A DNA stretch of 64,000 nt from Xenorhabdus sp. BG5 (GTDB lineage Bacteria; Pseudomonadota; Gammaproteobacteria; Enterobacterales; Enterobacteriaceae). Both the position numbers and the translations under genes were made by a program. Below are positions 11,894 through 21,430 of the stretch, in pieces. The stretch covers positions 372,001 to 436,000 of the forward strand of contig NZ_JADEUG010000001.1 of the NCBI RefSeq assembly GCF_015163665.1, given 5' to 3'. Position 1 is the first letter of the stretch. Every line of letters begins with the position of its first letter. The notes below the pieces were generated by a model that saw nothing but the letters and a program-made list of their open reading frames with translations, did no database searches and was not told where the DNA came from.

Positions 11894-12739
11894 ATGGAAA
11901 GAATCGAACATCACGCCTGTTTTGGTGGATGGCAGGATGTCTATCAACATGAATCAAACGTTTTGGGTTGCCAGATGCGTTTTGCAATTTTCTTCCCCCC
12001 TCAAATTAAGGAAAGAAGATTACCTGTTCTTTACTGGCTTTCTGGTTTGACCTGCACCGAGCAAAATTTCATCACAAAATCAGGTGCTCAACGTTATGCT
12101 GCTGAACAGGGTATCGTTATTGTGGCGCCAGATACCAGCCCACGAGGCGGTGAGGTTGCTGACGATCCCGCCTATGATCTTGGAAAAGGTGCTGGCTTTT
12201 ATCTCAATGCATCAAAACACCCTTGGGCTTCACACTATCGTATGTATGATTATGTTGTTTCAGAACTCCCCAACCTGATTGAAACACACTTTGCGGTAAC
12301 GAATTTACGAGCAATCAGTGGACACTCAATGGGAGGCCACGGTGCAATGACCATTGCATTGAAAAATCCAGAACGTTATTGCAGTGTGTCGGCATTCTCA
12401 CCTATTGTGGCCCCTAGCCAGGTTCCATGGGGAATAAAAGCATTTTCAGCCTATCTTGGTGAAGATACATCGGATTGGGAACAGTATGACACGGTGGAAC
12501 TAATTAAGAATGCAAAAAAACAGCTTCCTATCTTGATTGATCAAGGCCTCAATGACGACTTTTTGGATGAACAGTTACGCCCCCATTTGTTGCAAGATAT
12601 TTGCGATGAAACCGGTTATCCAGTGACTATCAATCTTCGGCCAGAATATGATCATAGCTACTACTTTATCGCCAGCTTTATTGAAGATCATATCGCTTAT
12701 CATGCCAAAGCAATGCAAAAGTATGTTAAGAATAAATAA
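11894..12739 (+). CDS. frmB: S-formylglutathione hydrolase
   Basis: This 281-residue esterase-D family serine hydrolase hydrolyses S-formylglutathione to formate and glutathione, completing formaldehyde detoxification started by FrmA. Visible are the N-terminal GGWQDVYQHES segment, the LSGLTCTEQNF oxyanion region, the nucleophile motif GHSMGGHGAM, the acid region DQGLNDDFL and the C-terminal histidine in EYDHSYYF. The length matches FrmB/YeiG (about 278 residues). The ribosome site is AGAGGAAG. It lies 100 bp after frmA on the same strand. Confidence 0.95.
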   Translation: MERIEHHACFGGWQDVYQHESNVLGCQMRFAIFFPPQIKERRLPVLYWLSGLTCTEQNFITKSGAQRYAAEQGIVIVAPDTSPRGGEVADDPAYDLGKGAGFYLNASKHPWASHYRMYDYVVSELPNLIETHFAVTNLRAISGHSMGGHGAMTIALKNPERYCSVSAFSPIVAPSQVPWGIKAFSAYLGEDTSDWEQYDTVELIKNAKKQLPILIDQGLNDDFLDEQLRPHLLQDICDETGYPVTINLRPEYDHSYYFIASFIEDHIAYHAKAMQKYVKNK

Positions 12740-12742
12740 GTA

Positions 12743-12770
12743 AAGCCCTATAAAGGGCTTCTTCGTTTTC
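12743..12770 (+). terminator. Probable terminator after frmB
   Basis: A 7-bp stem (12743-12749 with 12754-12760, tetraloop ATAA) is followed by a T-rich tract (CTTCGTTTTC). It starts 4 bp after the frmB stop codon. Confidence 0.6.
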
Positions 12771-12823
12771 AGGTAAATTATTCTTGCTCTTTTTTACAGT
12801 TAGTCAGCTGCTGCATTATGCCG

Positions 12824-13021
12824 TCAGTTCGCAGATTGCCAATTGAAATTGTTGCTGTGCCGTATTTTGGGAAAAATCTTCACTGACAATACCATCATCA
12901 TATTTAAACTCCCTTTCTGACATGAGTTTCCTGCCGGTGCAGCGGTCATGGCCATCTCATGACCAACATAATCACCTGATTTCATTCCGTGAATTGTCAT
13001 AACGCCATTTTTAAAAACCAT
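12824..13021 (-). CDS. Hypothetical ORF in frame with the upstream lipoprotein gene
   Basis: This 65-codon frame begins MVFKNGVMTIHGMKSGDYVG and has no good ribosome site. It lies in exactly the same frame as the lipoprotein gene that ends at 13037, separated only by its TAA and five codons. It could be a 3' extension lost by a nonsense mutation, a weakly translated second cistron, or chance. No family is recognised. Confidence 0.25.
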   Translation of the reverse strand: MVFKNGVMTIHGMKSGDYVGHEMAMTAAPAGNSCQKGSLNMMMVLSVKIFPKIRHSNNFNWQSAN

Positions 13022-13036
13022 TCTGGATTTGACTAC

Positions 13037-13390
13037 TTATTCAATGACGTCTAAATCAGATTTCTTTATTTCCATTTTAATGTGAGCCACTCCATTAACC
13101 ATCAAGGAGTTCGGAGGACGAGGTGTATTGCTTATATCAATCATAGCTTCGACTTTACCGCAAAATACTTTATCCTGCCCCTCTGATAGAATGTTAGAGG
13201 TATTTGCATTGGCATCAATATCAAATGTAACCAGGCACATTTTTTCAACCCCTTTATCCTTATCCATTATAATAACTGTAGACAAAGATTTTATCACCCA
13301 ATCCGAATATATTTGCTCAGGCGTTTTTTGCTCTTTTTCTCCACATCCTGCCAATGCCATTACTAACAACAAACAAAATGACTTTTTCAT
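13037..13390 (-). CDS. Small putative lipoprotein of unknown function
   Basis: The protein has 117 residues with a classic lipoprotein signal: MKKS, a hydrophobic stretch, then the lipobox LAGC with Cys16. The mature part has two further cysteines (in KMCLVTF and KVFCGKV) that may pair, and a C-terminal region predicted to be beta-rich. No family is recognised. It lies in an AT-rich accessory patch and is divergent from the polyamine fusion gene. Such small periplasmic lipoproteins are common in accessory regions; no function is assigned. Confidence 0.6.
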   Translation of the reverse strand: MKKSFCLLLVMALAGCGEKEQKTPEQIYSDWVIKSLSTVIIMDKDKGVEKMCLVTFDIDANANTSNILSEGQDKVFCGKVEAMIDISNTPRPPNSLMVNGVAHIKMEIKKSDLDVIE

Positions 13391-13884
13391 TATATTACCA
13401 TCATTAAATTTTACTCATAATGTTAACCAATGCAGGAAAACAATCCAAAAATCAATGCATAAATAAAGTTTATGTGATGAATATCTGATAAAAACCGACT
13501 CAAAGTCCCGTGACGTGATGGGGCTTCATGTCACCATCTCAATTCAATTGCATTCGTTATTATTGTACAGGGTCAAACTTAGCTATGTTTTTGATTGGTA
13601 GCTATTCAATGCTGATGGATTCAGTTAAGAGAAAAGTCATCAACACATTACCCTTATTTACTATTTTAAAAGTAATAGAAACTAGCTGAAAATTATAATT
13701 TCTTATATAACGTTTAGGTTTATACACAATATAAGTGAATGTCCAGAATTTATGGGAGGGGAATAAATTACAGATTTCAGAAAGAACAACGGTAGCAAAT
13801 TCAAGTGGCATTTAAACATCTGGGTTAATAATTCTGAATTTTAATTACATTGTGAAATTAGTAAATCACATAAAAGAGATTACC
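13391..13884. other. AT-rich intergenic region with one hairpin
   Basis: These 494 bases hold no convincing gene. A 9-bp inverted repeat with one G-T pair (13510-13518 with 13526-13534) is the only clear structure and has no T-run on the plus side. The region must contain the divergent promoters of the lipoprotein and the polyamine fusion gene. Confidence 0.5.
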
Positions 13885-15390
13885 ATGAAGACGCTGAATG
13901 TTATAAGAAATAATATGGAGTTGTCACACCCAGTTGAAGTGCTAGAGACATTATTAATACGCTTGCATTTATATGGCCGTGCATCAAATAAAGACATTTC
14001 ATTAAAAAGTGGTTTACCTATTCCTATCATCTCCGCATTTAAAAAAGAATTAATAAAATATGACTACGCTGAAAACAAAGGTGTTTTTAAGTTAAACTCC
14101 ATGGGTGTAAAATATGTACAAGATGAACTGGGATACCGATCAGTTGATATAAATAAATATAACTTGCTGTCATCAGAGGAAAAACGTGAAGAATTTGAGA
14201 AAGAACTTTTCGTATTATTGGAGCCTACATATAACAGCAGACCTCAAGTCAATGTTTTGTTAGATCAAGCACATGCAACATTAGAGACATCAATACGCCG
14301 GGTAATGCTATTACTTAATAACCCAAGAGTATTTAAACAAAATATTTTATTTTTGGGTGATGATGATTTGACTTCCTTAACCCTGATGATGGCATTTAAA
14401 CAGCTCGGCTACAATTGCTCAAAAAATATTTTTGTCAAGGATATCGATCAAGATCTACTAACCTTTATTCGAGATGTCGCAGAGCAAAATGATTTTGTCA
14501 TTAATACTGAATACTTAGATCTAAAATTCTCTAATGTATACACTAACAATTTTGACATTGTCTTGACAGATCCACCTTATACATTGAACGGATTAAAACT
14601 CTTTTTATCACGCGCTATTAGTTTCACTAAAAATGATAATAGTGAGATTTTACTCTCCTTTGGTCAAAAAAAACCAATGGAAAACCAAGAAGTTCAAAGG
14701 TTATTCAATAATCAGAATCTTCTTATCAAAAATATTTATCCGCAATTCAATAAATATCATGGCGGAAGTATTATCAGTAATGTCAGCGATCTCTATGTTC
14801 TTTCTGTTACACCTCAAACATACCCGACAATCTCAGGGAGAAATCATTATTCAGATAAAATCTATACTGGAGAAATTAACCCTCGTATAAAATTTTACCA
14901 ATGTAAATCATGTAATCACAGGATAACCATTGGACACGGAAAAAATATATTAACGATAGAACAGCTCATAAAGGCAACTTGTAATCAGTGTCACGGCACT
15001 AAATTCCAATATCGTGGTCAGGAAAAAATAAGTTCATCGGATAATACACGACAACCTGGCACTCACATTATCATAGATATGAAAGATTGTGATGCAGAGG
15101 TACTGAAATCTGTATCAGCCATTGAAAAAATCATGCTTGATATTACCCGACAATGTGAGCTGTATGTTGTTACTCATCATTTCCATCAATTCCAACCATG
15201 GGGTGTCAGTGGTTCACTAATATTAGCAGAGTCGCATTTTACTATTCACACATGGCCTGAATATCAGTACGCCGCTCTTGATTTATTCATTTGTAATGAA
15301 TTTAAACATCAAGATACAGTTATGATACAACTACAAACGCAGCTTAATGCTCAAGAATATGAATATAAGATACTACAGCGGGGTTTTTAA
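13885..15390 (+). CDS. Fusion of branched-polyamine synthase (BpsA/DUF43) with S-adenosylmethionine decarboxylase (SpeD)
   Basis: This 501-residue protein joins two polyamine enzymes. Residues 1-95 form a winged-helix-like N-terminus; 110-330 match the aminopropyltransferase core of N4-bis(aminopropyl)spermidine synthase, with GDDDL at 158, the DID motif and FDIVLTDPPY with Asp229. A zinc-ribbon-like insert follows (Cys340, Cys343, Cys366, Cys369). Residues 392-501 are a class 1 prokaryotic AdoMet decarboxylase proenzyme with the self-cleavage motif AESHFTIHTWPE, where Ser450 should become the pyruvoyl group. SpeD makes decarboxylated AdoMet, the aminopropyl donor, and BpsA transfers it to a polyamine, so the two steps are coupled in one chain. 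BpsA is best known from thermophiles. ATG 13885 (AAGAGA ribosome site) is preferred over GTG 13852. An IS1 relic lies immediately downstream and codon use is AT-rich, suggesting acquisition. Confidence 0.85.
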   Translation: MKTLNVIRNNMELSHPVEVLETLLIRLHLYGRASNKDISLKSGLPIPIISAFKKELIKYDYAENKGVFKLNSMGVKYVQDELGYRSVDINKYNLLSSEEKREEFEKELFVLLEPTYNSRPQVNVLLDQAHATLETSIRRVMLLLNNPRVFKQNILFLGDDDLTSLTLMMAFKQLGYNCSKNIFVKDIDQDLLTFIRDVAEQNDFVINTEYLDLKFSNVYTNNFDIVLTDPPYTLNGLKLFLSRAISFTKNDNSEILLSFGQKKPMENQEVQRLFNNQNLLIKNIYPQFNKYHGGSIISNVSDLYVLSVTPQTYPTISGRNHYSDKIYTGEINPRIKFYQCKSCNHRITIGHGKNILTIEQLIKATCNQCHGTKFQYRGQEKISSSDNTRQPGTHIIIDMKDCDAEVLKSVSAIEKIMLDITRQCELYVVTHHFHQFQPWGVSGSLILAESHFTIHTWPEYQYAALDLFICNEFKHQDTVMIQLQTQLNAQEYEYKILQRGF

Positions 15391-15402
15391 TATCAGCGCT
15401 AG

Positions 15403-15592
15403 CTTTGGTATGCATAGGAACCGCCTCTCAAACGTGTTGTTGCCCATGTATTTGGTGACCGTATACGCGTCAAAAGGTTGGATGGAAAAACAATAAGTTA
15501 TTCCAAATCAGAAGAGATACATGACAAAGTCATAGGGACTTTCATTAAACGTGAGTATCATGTTTTATAGAGATCTAACCATTGGAAGCACA
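15403..15592 (+). mobile_element. IS1-family transposase relic (3' half of insB)
   Basis: One frame (15406-15570) reads LWYA, a stop, then PLKRVVAHVFGDR, and after an internal deletion LDGKTISYSKSEEIHDKVIG up to the stop at 15570. These match the middle and the C-terminus of IS1-family InsB, from memory of IS1 elements in Enterobacterales. About 60 residues between the two blocks are missing and there is an in-frame TAG at 15415, so it is non-functional. Sequence after 15573 (TTGGAAGCA) weakly resembles an IS1 terminal repeat. Confidence 0.75.
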
Positions 15593-15601
15593 AGCTAAAT
15601 A

Positions 15602-15641
15602 AGCCCTTATTTTTCCTAATATAATGGAAAAAGCAAGGGCT
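15602..15641. terminator. Hairpin between IS1 relic and flgL; probable flgKL terminator
   Basis: An imperfect inverted repeat pairs AGCCCTT (15602) with AAGGGCT (to 15641) and continues through a T5/A5 inner stem. It lies 60 bp past the flgL stop on the minus strand and fits a terminator for the flgKL unit. Confidence 0.5.
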
Positions 15642-15702
15642 ATGTCACTGGGATAAGAAAATAAAACTGCAACCTGAAAGTTTGGAAATAGACCAATCTT
15701 AA

Positions 15703-16665
15703 TTAACGATACATCTCAAACAAAGACATGCCTTTTAAATCAGAAAACGCTTTATAGGAAGCCTGTAATGCAGCTTGTTCCTGATAATAGCCGGAAATAG
15801 TGGAGATCAAATCCGCATCGACTAATTCCCCCATCCGAACTTTATTGTCTATGCTCCGCTCACTGGCTAACGCATCCAGTTGTTCCATTTCCTGAAGCTG
15901 TAACCCTAGCACGGCTTGTGCCGAAGATAAGTTGTTCAAGCTATTACGTACACCTCGGTTAGCTTTGTCAATTAGCGCCAGTGATTCCTTTCTTTCTGTT
16001 TCGCTGGCATCCGTAAATGGCCTTTTAAGTGCCTCGATAGCAAAATCAATAGAGGCAAAAATATCGGATTCAATTACACCGCCATCAGGCTCTTTAATCG
16101 GGTTGGACGTTGCCGATAAAAAGACTTTTTCCCCTGTATGGGCAATAACCATGGAACGATTGTCATCCACTCTTTGGCTTATAGCTTCGCGTCCACCTTT
16201 GTAGTCAACTTTTCCACTGCCATCCGCTTCAAAAGGTGGAACATCCGTTTTATAACCGGCAAAAATATAGCGGCCATTGCCATCGGTTTTATTCCCAAGG
16301 TTTAGTAATTGCTGTTTAAGCCCATCCAATTGTTGAGCATAAGACTCACGATCATGATCGCTCTGTGCACTTGCCGCCGCAACTAATGTTTCCAAAACAT
16401 TATGTGTCACCGATACAACACCGTCGATAGTACTCAATTGGGTTGACATCGTGTTCTTGGCAAAGATGCGGGCCGTCACAAATTGCTGATTCTTCGCCTC
16501 AGATTGGGCAACCATAATATTCTGTGAAGCAGCCAACGGATCATCAGAGGGTTTGATAACACGTTTCCCACTGGATAACTGTTCACCATATTGCATCCAT
16601 TTAGCCTGGGAACCAAAAACCCCATTCATTTTCTGGCTGTATAAAAGATTCGTACTTACACGCAC
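15703..16665 (-). CDS. flgL: Flagellar hook-filament junction protein FlgL (HAP3)
   Basis: FlgL is the second hook-filament junction protein, exported by the flagellar type III system and placed between FlgK and the flagellin filament. The protein has 320 residues (317 in E. coli), starts MRVSTN, and shows the flagellin-type N-terminal helix with the conserved SGKRVIKPSDDPLAA motif and a C-terminal helix. The start is GTG with an AAGGA ribosome site. It follows flgK by 35 bp and shares its sigma-28-type promoter. Confidence 0.96.
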   Translation of the reverse strand: MRVSTNLLYSQKMNGVFGSQAKWMQYGEQLSSGKRVIKPSDDPLAASQNIMVAQSEAKNQQFVTARIFAKNTMSTQLSTIDGVVSVTHNVLETLVAAASAQSDHDRESYAQQLDGLKQQLLNLGNKTDGNGRYIFAGYKTDVPPFEADGSGKVDYKGGREAISQRVDDNRSMVIAHTGEKVFLSATSNPIKEPDGGVIESDIFASIDFAIEALKRPFTDASETERKESLALIDKANRGVRNSLNNLSSAQAVLGLQLQEMEQLDALASERSIDNKVRMGELVDADLISTISGYYQEQAALQASYKAFSDLKGMSLFEMYR

Positions 16666-16700
16666 AATATCAGTTCCTTCTTCTCTTTTGCCACGAGTGA

Positions 16701-18344
16701 TTAACGGATATCCAGAATGGCATTAAACAGCGTTGATGCAGTCTGGATAACACGAGCATTTGCCAAATAGTATTGCTGCAAACGTTGCAGCTCGCCGTAT
16801 TCTTCGTCCATGTTGACACCAGATACCTGCTCACGGGCTTTGAAACTCGCCTTTAGGCTGATATTTTGAGCCTCCAGACTGCGCTTAGCACTATTGGCCT
16901 TGCTCCCCACCGTACTGACCAGCGAAGCATAAGCATCCGTCAAGGTATTTTTACCATTAATGAGCTTTTCTTTTTGCAGGAGAGTGAATTTCTTCGCGTT
17001 TTCGTTATCACTTGGACCAGAGTCTTCTTTTTTGGCGCCAGCCATTGCCAATTGAGAAGAATCCTTAATATTGACTTCCAGTGCAGAGATGACACTACTG
17101 ACCGTTTTCAGTGTGTATCGATCATTATCCTGTGGATCCGTCGCATTGATGTCGATTTTCAAACCGTCAAATTCCAGCGTATCACCATTTTTAGTTACAG
17201 AGATCATTTCCCTGTCAGCGACGCGCTGTACTTTCCAATCTCCACCTTCATATTTGATGGTGTAGTCACTGTCTTTTACTTTAGTGGTATCTGCATATTC
17301 CACTTTAATTTCAGCTGTACCTTTGTTATTGCTGTTAGCAATGGTTGCTGGCTGCCCAAAATTGAAGAAATTAATACCGGGCTTACCGTTCAGATCAACG
17401 CCACCGCGCTGGACCTGATTGAATCGATCCGCCATCACTAATCCCAATTGGTTTAATTGATTGCGGGTTGGCTCTATCACTTCACTACGTGCACGTAATG
17501 CACCGCCCAATTTTCCTTGCGAGACAAAGCGTTCATCAATTTCTCTGGTCCCTGTGCCATTATCGTAGCCCAGCGTGACACGGTTGCTATCTGCACTGGA
17601 TGGGATCGCTTCCAATCGATAGGCATTACTGCCAGATACCAGTGACATGCCACCGCCAAATGAGACGTTGTAAACGCCGCCATCTTGCTTGGTCACTTCT
17701 ACGCCAACAAGCCGATTTAACTGATACAGTGCATGATCACGTTTATCCAGTAAAGCCAACGGTTCACCGTTTCCTGCGCCACGCATACGAGAAACTTCAT
17801 CGTTCAGAAAGGCAATTTCTTCCGCGTATTTATTGATTGCTGTAACATGCTGATCAATTTGGTGATTGATACCATCGTCCAACTTACGGAGAGTTTGATC
17901 AGCTTCTTTAAATCGGTTAACCAAACCTTCAGCTTTGCCTCGTACTGTCGTTCTTGCTGCATGGTCTTCCGCATTATTTTCAAGCGTACTCAGGCTCTTA
18001 AAAACGTCTTCCATAAAGCTGGAAAGGCTCGTTGCCTTATCGGCCAGCAGATTTTCAACCTGGGAGATTTGCTGATTGTATGTATCTAGTTCGTCATACT
18101 TGGTTTGTGCAGCATGATATTGCTGACTAATAAACTCATCGTATTGGCGGTTAATAGAATTAACATTCACACCATTGCCAATAAAACCAACCGGTGACAT
18201 GCTACCGCTATCCGGCAACATTACCGCTGTCTGTCGGTGATATCCTTCGGCCTTAGAGTTGGTAATGTTATTACCCACTACACCCATTGCCACTTGCGCA
18301 GCATTAATACCACTCATAGCAGTATTGATAAGACTATTGGACAT
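16701..18344 (-). CDS. flgK: Flagellar hook-associated protein FlgK (HAP1)
   Basis: FlgK joins the hook to the junction zone below the filament. The 547-residue protein matches the family length. The N-terminus MSNSLINTAMSGINAAQ with NNITNSKAEGYHRQ is the conserved rod/hook-type helix, and the C-terminal LQQYYLANARVIQTASTLF helix ends the protein. The start has a good ribosome site (AAAGGA, 7 nt). A sigma-28-type promoter lies 61-87 bp upstream, making flgKL a class 3 unit separate from the flgB-J operon. Confidence 0.96.
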   Translation of the reverse strand: MSNSLINTAMSGINAAQVAMGVVGNNITNSKAEGYHRQTAVMLPDSGSMSPVGFIGNGVNVNSINRQYDEFISQQYHAAQTKYDELDTYNQQISQVENLLADKATSLSSFMEDVFKSLSTLENNAEDHAARTTVRGKAEGLVNRFKEADQTLRKLDDGINHQIDQHVTAINKYAEEIAFLNDEVSRMRGAGNGEPLALLDKRDHALYQLNRLVGVEVTKQDGGVYNVSFGGGMSLVSGSNAYRLEAIPSSADSNRVTLGYDNGTGTREIDERFVSQGKLGGALRARSEVIEPTRNQLNQLGLVMADRFNQVQRGGVDLNGKPGINFFNFGQPATIANSNNKGTAEIKVEYADTTKVKDSDYTIKYEGGDWKVQRVADREMISVTKNGDTLEFDGLKIDINATDPQDNDRYTLKTVSSVISALEVNIKDSSQLAMAGAKKEDSGPSDNENAKKFTLLQKEKLINGKNTLTDAYASLVSTVGSKANSAKRSLEAQNISLKASFKAREQVSGVNMDEEYGELQRLQQYYLANARVIQTASTLFNAILDIR

Positions 18345-18404
18345 GTGTAGATCCTTTTACGTTTTCGTTATGCCTCCATCGTGGGAGGTAATGCACTGCT
18401 ACAG

Positions 18405-18431
18405 TTATCGGCAAAATACCCTGATTCTTGA
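18405..18431 (-). promoter_or_regulatory. Sigma-28 (FliA) promoter for flgKL
   Basis: Read on the minus strand: TCAAGAAT, 11-nt spacer, GCCGATAA. The -10 element is a perfect FliA consensus and the spacing is exact; the -35 element matches 5 of 8 positions. It lies between the flgJ stop and the flgK start. Confidence 0.75.
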
Positions 18432-18445
18432 GCGAATTGATTCCC

Positions 18446-19450
18446 TTAAAACAGGTTATCGAAATCATAGGTATAGGCTTTTGCCATTTGCTTGCCGGTA
18501 CTTTTTAGCTGCTGGATCAATGACACTAATTTTTGGGCATAACCTGGATCGGTGGCATATCCAGCCTCTTGTAAGGAATACGCACCCTGCTCCGCCGTGG
18601 TTGATTTTGCAACCTTGGTGTAACGGGGGTTTTCTGTCAGTAACTTGACGTAATCCGTTATCGCTTCCGTATAAGAGTTATAGACGCGGAAACTGTCCTG
18701 CATTTTCTTCGGCTCACCATCAACGTATTCCGTCGTCATAATATTGGTGACGGGACCTTTCCAGTGTTTTCCTGCTTTAATACCAAACAAATTATGACTT
18801 GGCTTACCTTCCGCAGTCAGAATTTCTCGCTGCCCCCAACCGGATTCCAGCGCTGCCTGAGCAATAATCAACAAATGAGGAATTCCACTTTGCTGGCTTG
18901 CCAGCTGAGCAGGTAAGGAAAGCATGGAAACAAAGCTGGCACTGTGCATTGGCAATGATTTTGGTGGGGCTGAACTGTATTGAGGAGAGCCATTCTCCGA
19001 AGATGGGTTTTTAGACACATAGTCAGGCGCCGGCATCGCCCGACGCATAAATGGTTCCAATGCCTGCTTCGGTAATGTTTGCAGGATTTCATTATCCAGC
19101 GGCATCGGCACCATGCTGGCCAATTCATCTGGCACATTATTTGCGACATTATTTGCATGAGAGAATTGCTTAACGATCATGTCCGCAAATCCTAAGCCTT
19201 TTTGGGAAAGATCCTGGGCAATTTGCTGATCGTACAGCGAAGTATAAAAACGTGTCTGCTCACTGCTTAAAATGCCATCCTGCGGCAACGAGGAACGCAT
19301 ACTTTTCAGCATCATCTGAACGAAGACGCCTTCTAATTGTTGGGCTACTTGCCGTAGCCCTTGTTGTGGTTCCTGTGACAATTTAGCTTTCAGTGAATGC
19401 AATGAGTTAAAATCGTAAGCTGCATTGGACATCGTCAGAAAGTCATTCAT
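18446..19450 (-). CDS. flgJ: Flagellar rod cap and peptidoglycan hydrolase FlgJ
   Basis: FlgJ caps the growing rod in the periplasm and cuts a hole in peptidoglycan. The N-terminal half (about residues 10-100) is the rod-capping domain with LEGVFVQMMLKSMR and YDQQIAQ. The C-terminal half (about 170-320) is the glucosaminidase/muramidase domain with the catalytic glutamate in ALESGWGQ. The protein has 334 residues (313 in E. coli). An upstream in-frame start exists, but ATG 19450 overlaps the flgI stop by one base (TGATG), typical of translational coupling, and gives the expected N-terminus MNDFLTMSN. Confidence 0.95.
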   Translation of the reverse strand: MNDFLTMSNAAYDFNSLHSLKAKLSQEPQQGLRQVAQQLEGVFVQMMLKSMRSSLPQDGILSSEQTRFYTSLYDQQIAQDLSQKGLGFADMIVKQFSHANNVANNVPDELASMVPMPLDNEILQTLPKQALEPFMRRAMPAPDYVSKNPSSENGSPQYSSAPPKSLPMHSASFVSMLSLPAQLASQQSGIPHLLIIAQAALESGWGQREILTAEGKPSHNLFGIKAGKHWKGPVTNIMTTEYVDGEPKKMQDSFRVYNSYTEAITDYVKLLTENPRYTKVAKSTTAEQGAYSLQEAGYATDPGYAQKLVSLIQQLKSTGKQMAKAYTYDFDNLF

Positions 19451-20568
19451 CAGATAATCTCCAATTTCGCCCGCAGACAACCGGCGCTCTCCATTGCCTG
19501 CAAGATCGACATTAAATCGGTTGGCGTTGCCCCCAACGCATTCAACGCGCGCACAACTTGTGTCAGATTCGCACTGGCACTGAGTTGTTGCAATGCACCG
19601 CCCTGCTCCTGAATGCCAACCCCCGTATTGCGAGTCACGACGGTACTGCCTCCCGCCAATGGCGTATTAGGCTGATTGACCGCGATCTGGCGTTCAACAG
19701 TCACAGACAAACTACCATGAGCAATGGCACAACTGTCCAAGGTCACATTGCGGTTCATCACCACGGAACCTGTTCGGGAGTTGAAAATCACTTTGGCATC
19801 ACCGGCATCTACACGGATAGATAAATTCTGCACCTGAGCCAGAAACTTCACCTGTTCGCTGTTCTCAATCGGTAAACGTAACTGAACAGTGCGGGAATCC
19901 AACGGTGTCGCCGTTCCCGTTCCTTTCAATCGGTTGATCGCATCACTGATTTTCTGAGCTAATCCGAAATCATCATCATTCAGTTGCAAGTTCAGTGTAC
20001 CTTTTTGGCCGAACTGGGTTGGCAATTCACGTTCAATTACCGCACCATTGGAGATCCGCCCACCGGCAAGTTGGTTGACTTTGATACTGTTACCACCGGC
20101 ACTCACACCAGCCCCCCCCACCAGGATATTGCCCTGAGCCAAGGCATAGACCTGGTTATCCACCCCTTTTAACGGCGTCATCAGCAATGTACCGCCACGC
20201 AAGCTCTTGGCATTACCCAGCGAGGAAACGACAACATCAATGTTCTGCCCTGTCCGCGCAAAAGGTGGCAGTTTTGCTGTCACCATCACGGCAGCGACAT
20301 TTTTAAGCTGCATATTTGTACCGGCGGGTACGGTGATCCCTAGCTGTGACAACATATTGCTCAAGCTTTGGGTCGTAAAAGGCGTCTGCATAGTTTGGTC
20401 ACCCGTTCCATCCAGTCCAACGATCAAACCATAACCAATCAGCGCGTTATCCCTGACGCCTTCAATCGTCGTCAAATCACGAATACGTTCGGCAAAAACA
20501 CTGGCAGAAGTGAACGTACCGGACAGCACCAACAAAAACGTAAAAAGGCTGGCGACTAATTTTTTCAT
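19450..20568 (-). CDS. flgI: Flagellar P-ring protein FlgI
   Basis: FlgI forms the P-ring around the rod in the peptidoglycan layer. The 372-residue precursor has an N-terminal Sec signal peptide ([15 protein letters not shown], cleavage after SVFA) and conserved blocks [29 protein letters not shown] and [15 protein letters not shown] 20568 is chosen over 20577 because AAGAGG then lies 9 nt upstream; with the earlier ATG it would abut the start. It lies 15 bp after flgH. Confidence 0.96.
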   Translation of the reverse strand: MKKLVASLFTFLLVLSGTFTSASVFAERIRDLTTIEGVRDNALIGYGLIVGLDGTGDQTMQTPFTTQSLSNMLSQLGITVPAGTNMQLKNVAAVMVTAKLPPFARTGQNIDVVVSSLGNAKSLRGGTLLMTPLKGVDNQVYALAQGNILVGGAGVSAGGNSIKVNQLAGGRISNGAVIERELPTQFGQKGTLNLQLNDDDFGLAQKISDAINRLKGTGTATPLDSRTVQLRLPIENSEQVKFLAQVQNLSIRVDAGDAKVIFNSRTGSVVMNRNVTLDSCAIAHGSLSVTVERQIAVNQPNTPLAGGSTVVTRNTGVGIQEQGGALQQLSASANLTQVVRALNALGATPTDLMSILQAMESAGCLRAKLEII

Positions 20569-20583
20569 CCTGACCATCCTCTT

Positions 20584-21363
20584 TTAAAACGGTGAGATAT
20601 TGATAAAGAAACGTTGCAACCAACCCATATGCTGCGCTTCGTTGATATAACCATCACCAACATACTCAATACGGGCATCAGCAACTTGATTGGAACTCAC
20701 CGTATTGCTGCCCGTGATAGTTCGCGGGTTAACAACACCAGAGAAACGAATAAACTCCGTACCCTGATTAATGGCGATCTGTTTTTCCCCCACGACATGC
20801 AGGTTACCATTGGCCAGCAGCTTATCTACGGTCACAGTAATGGTGCCCCTGAAGGTATTGTTGGCATTCGCTCCCCCTTTGCCGCCAAATTCATTATTGC
20901 CTTCCATACCCAGATCGGTTTTTCCACCCCCCATCAATCCCTGCAAAAAACGAGGTGTCAAAGCCGCCGCAAAACTGGTTTTTCCATTGCGACTAGCATT
21001 GGCTGAAGAGTTTTTGCTCGCACTGACGTTCTCTTGCAAGATAATCGTTAGCGTGTCACCGATATTGCGTGGACGGCGGTCTTCAAACAGTGGCTGATAG
21101 CCGTAATAGACCGGTTGAACCGTTTGAAAAATAGAACCATTTGGCGTTGGAGCAAGCGCTTCGGCGGGTTTTGCGGTTGTTTGCCCTTCCACCAGTGGCT
21201 TGTGCGGCATATAAGCACAGCCCCCTAATGTCAGTGCCGACAGTGCCAGTACCGCCACAGATATGCTGATACGCCACTGATTTCTCTGGTTTTTCCGTAA
21301 ACCAGTGGAGCCATAAGCTACATGGTTTTTAGCATGGCTTTCGGCAACGGGCATTGTATCCAT
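20584..21363 (-). CDS. flgH: Flagellar L-ring lipoprotein FlgH
   Basis: FlgH forms the L-ring in the outer membrane. The frame gives 259 residues with lipobox LGGC (Cys49) and the conserved [13 protein letters not shown] and [13 protein letters not shown] blocks. The stretch before the lipobox is about 27 residues longer than in E. coli FlgH and unusually polar. The true start may be ATG 21354, which has a better spaced AGAAG ribosome site; no later Met lies before the lipobox. Confidence 0.94.
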   Translation of the reverse strand: MDTMPVAESHAKNHVAYGSTGLRKNQRNQWRISISVAVLALSALTLGGCAYMPHKPLVEGQTTAKPAEALAPTPNGSIFQTVQPVYYGYQPLFEDRRPRNIGDTLTIILQENVSASKNSSANASRNGKTSFAAALTPRFLQGLMGGGKTDLGMEGNNEFGGKGGANANNTFRGTITVTVDKLLANGNLHVVGEKQIAINQGTEFIRFSGVVNPRTITGSNTVSSNQVADARIEYVGDGYINEAQHMGWLQRFFINISPF

Positions 21364-21430
21364 CTTCTATGCTCTTAAATTTATCGTAGAAATAGCGGAG
21401 GAACATGTTCCCCCACCATTAATGGTTAGG

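Noticed and set aside
13602-13811. Minus-strand 69-codon ORF starting MPLEFATVVLSEIC
   Set aside because: No good ribosome site, no recognised family, and lies in an AT-rich intergenic stretch where frames of this size occur by chance.
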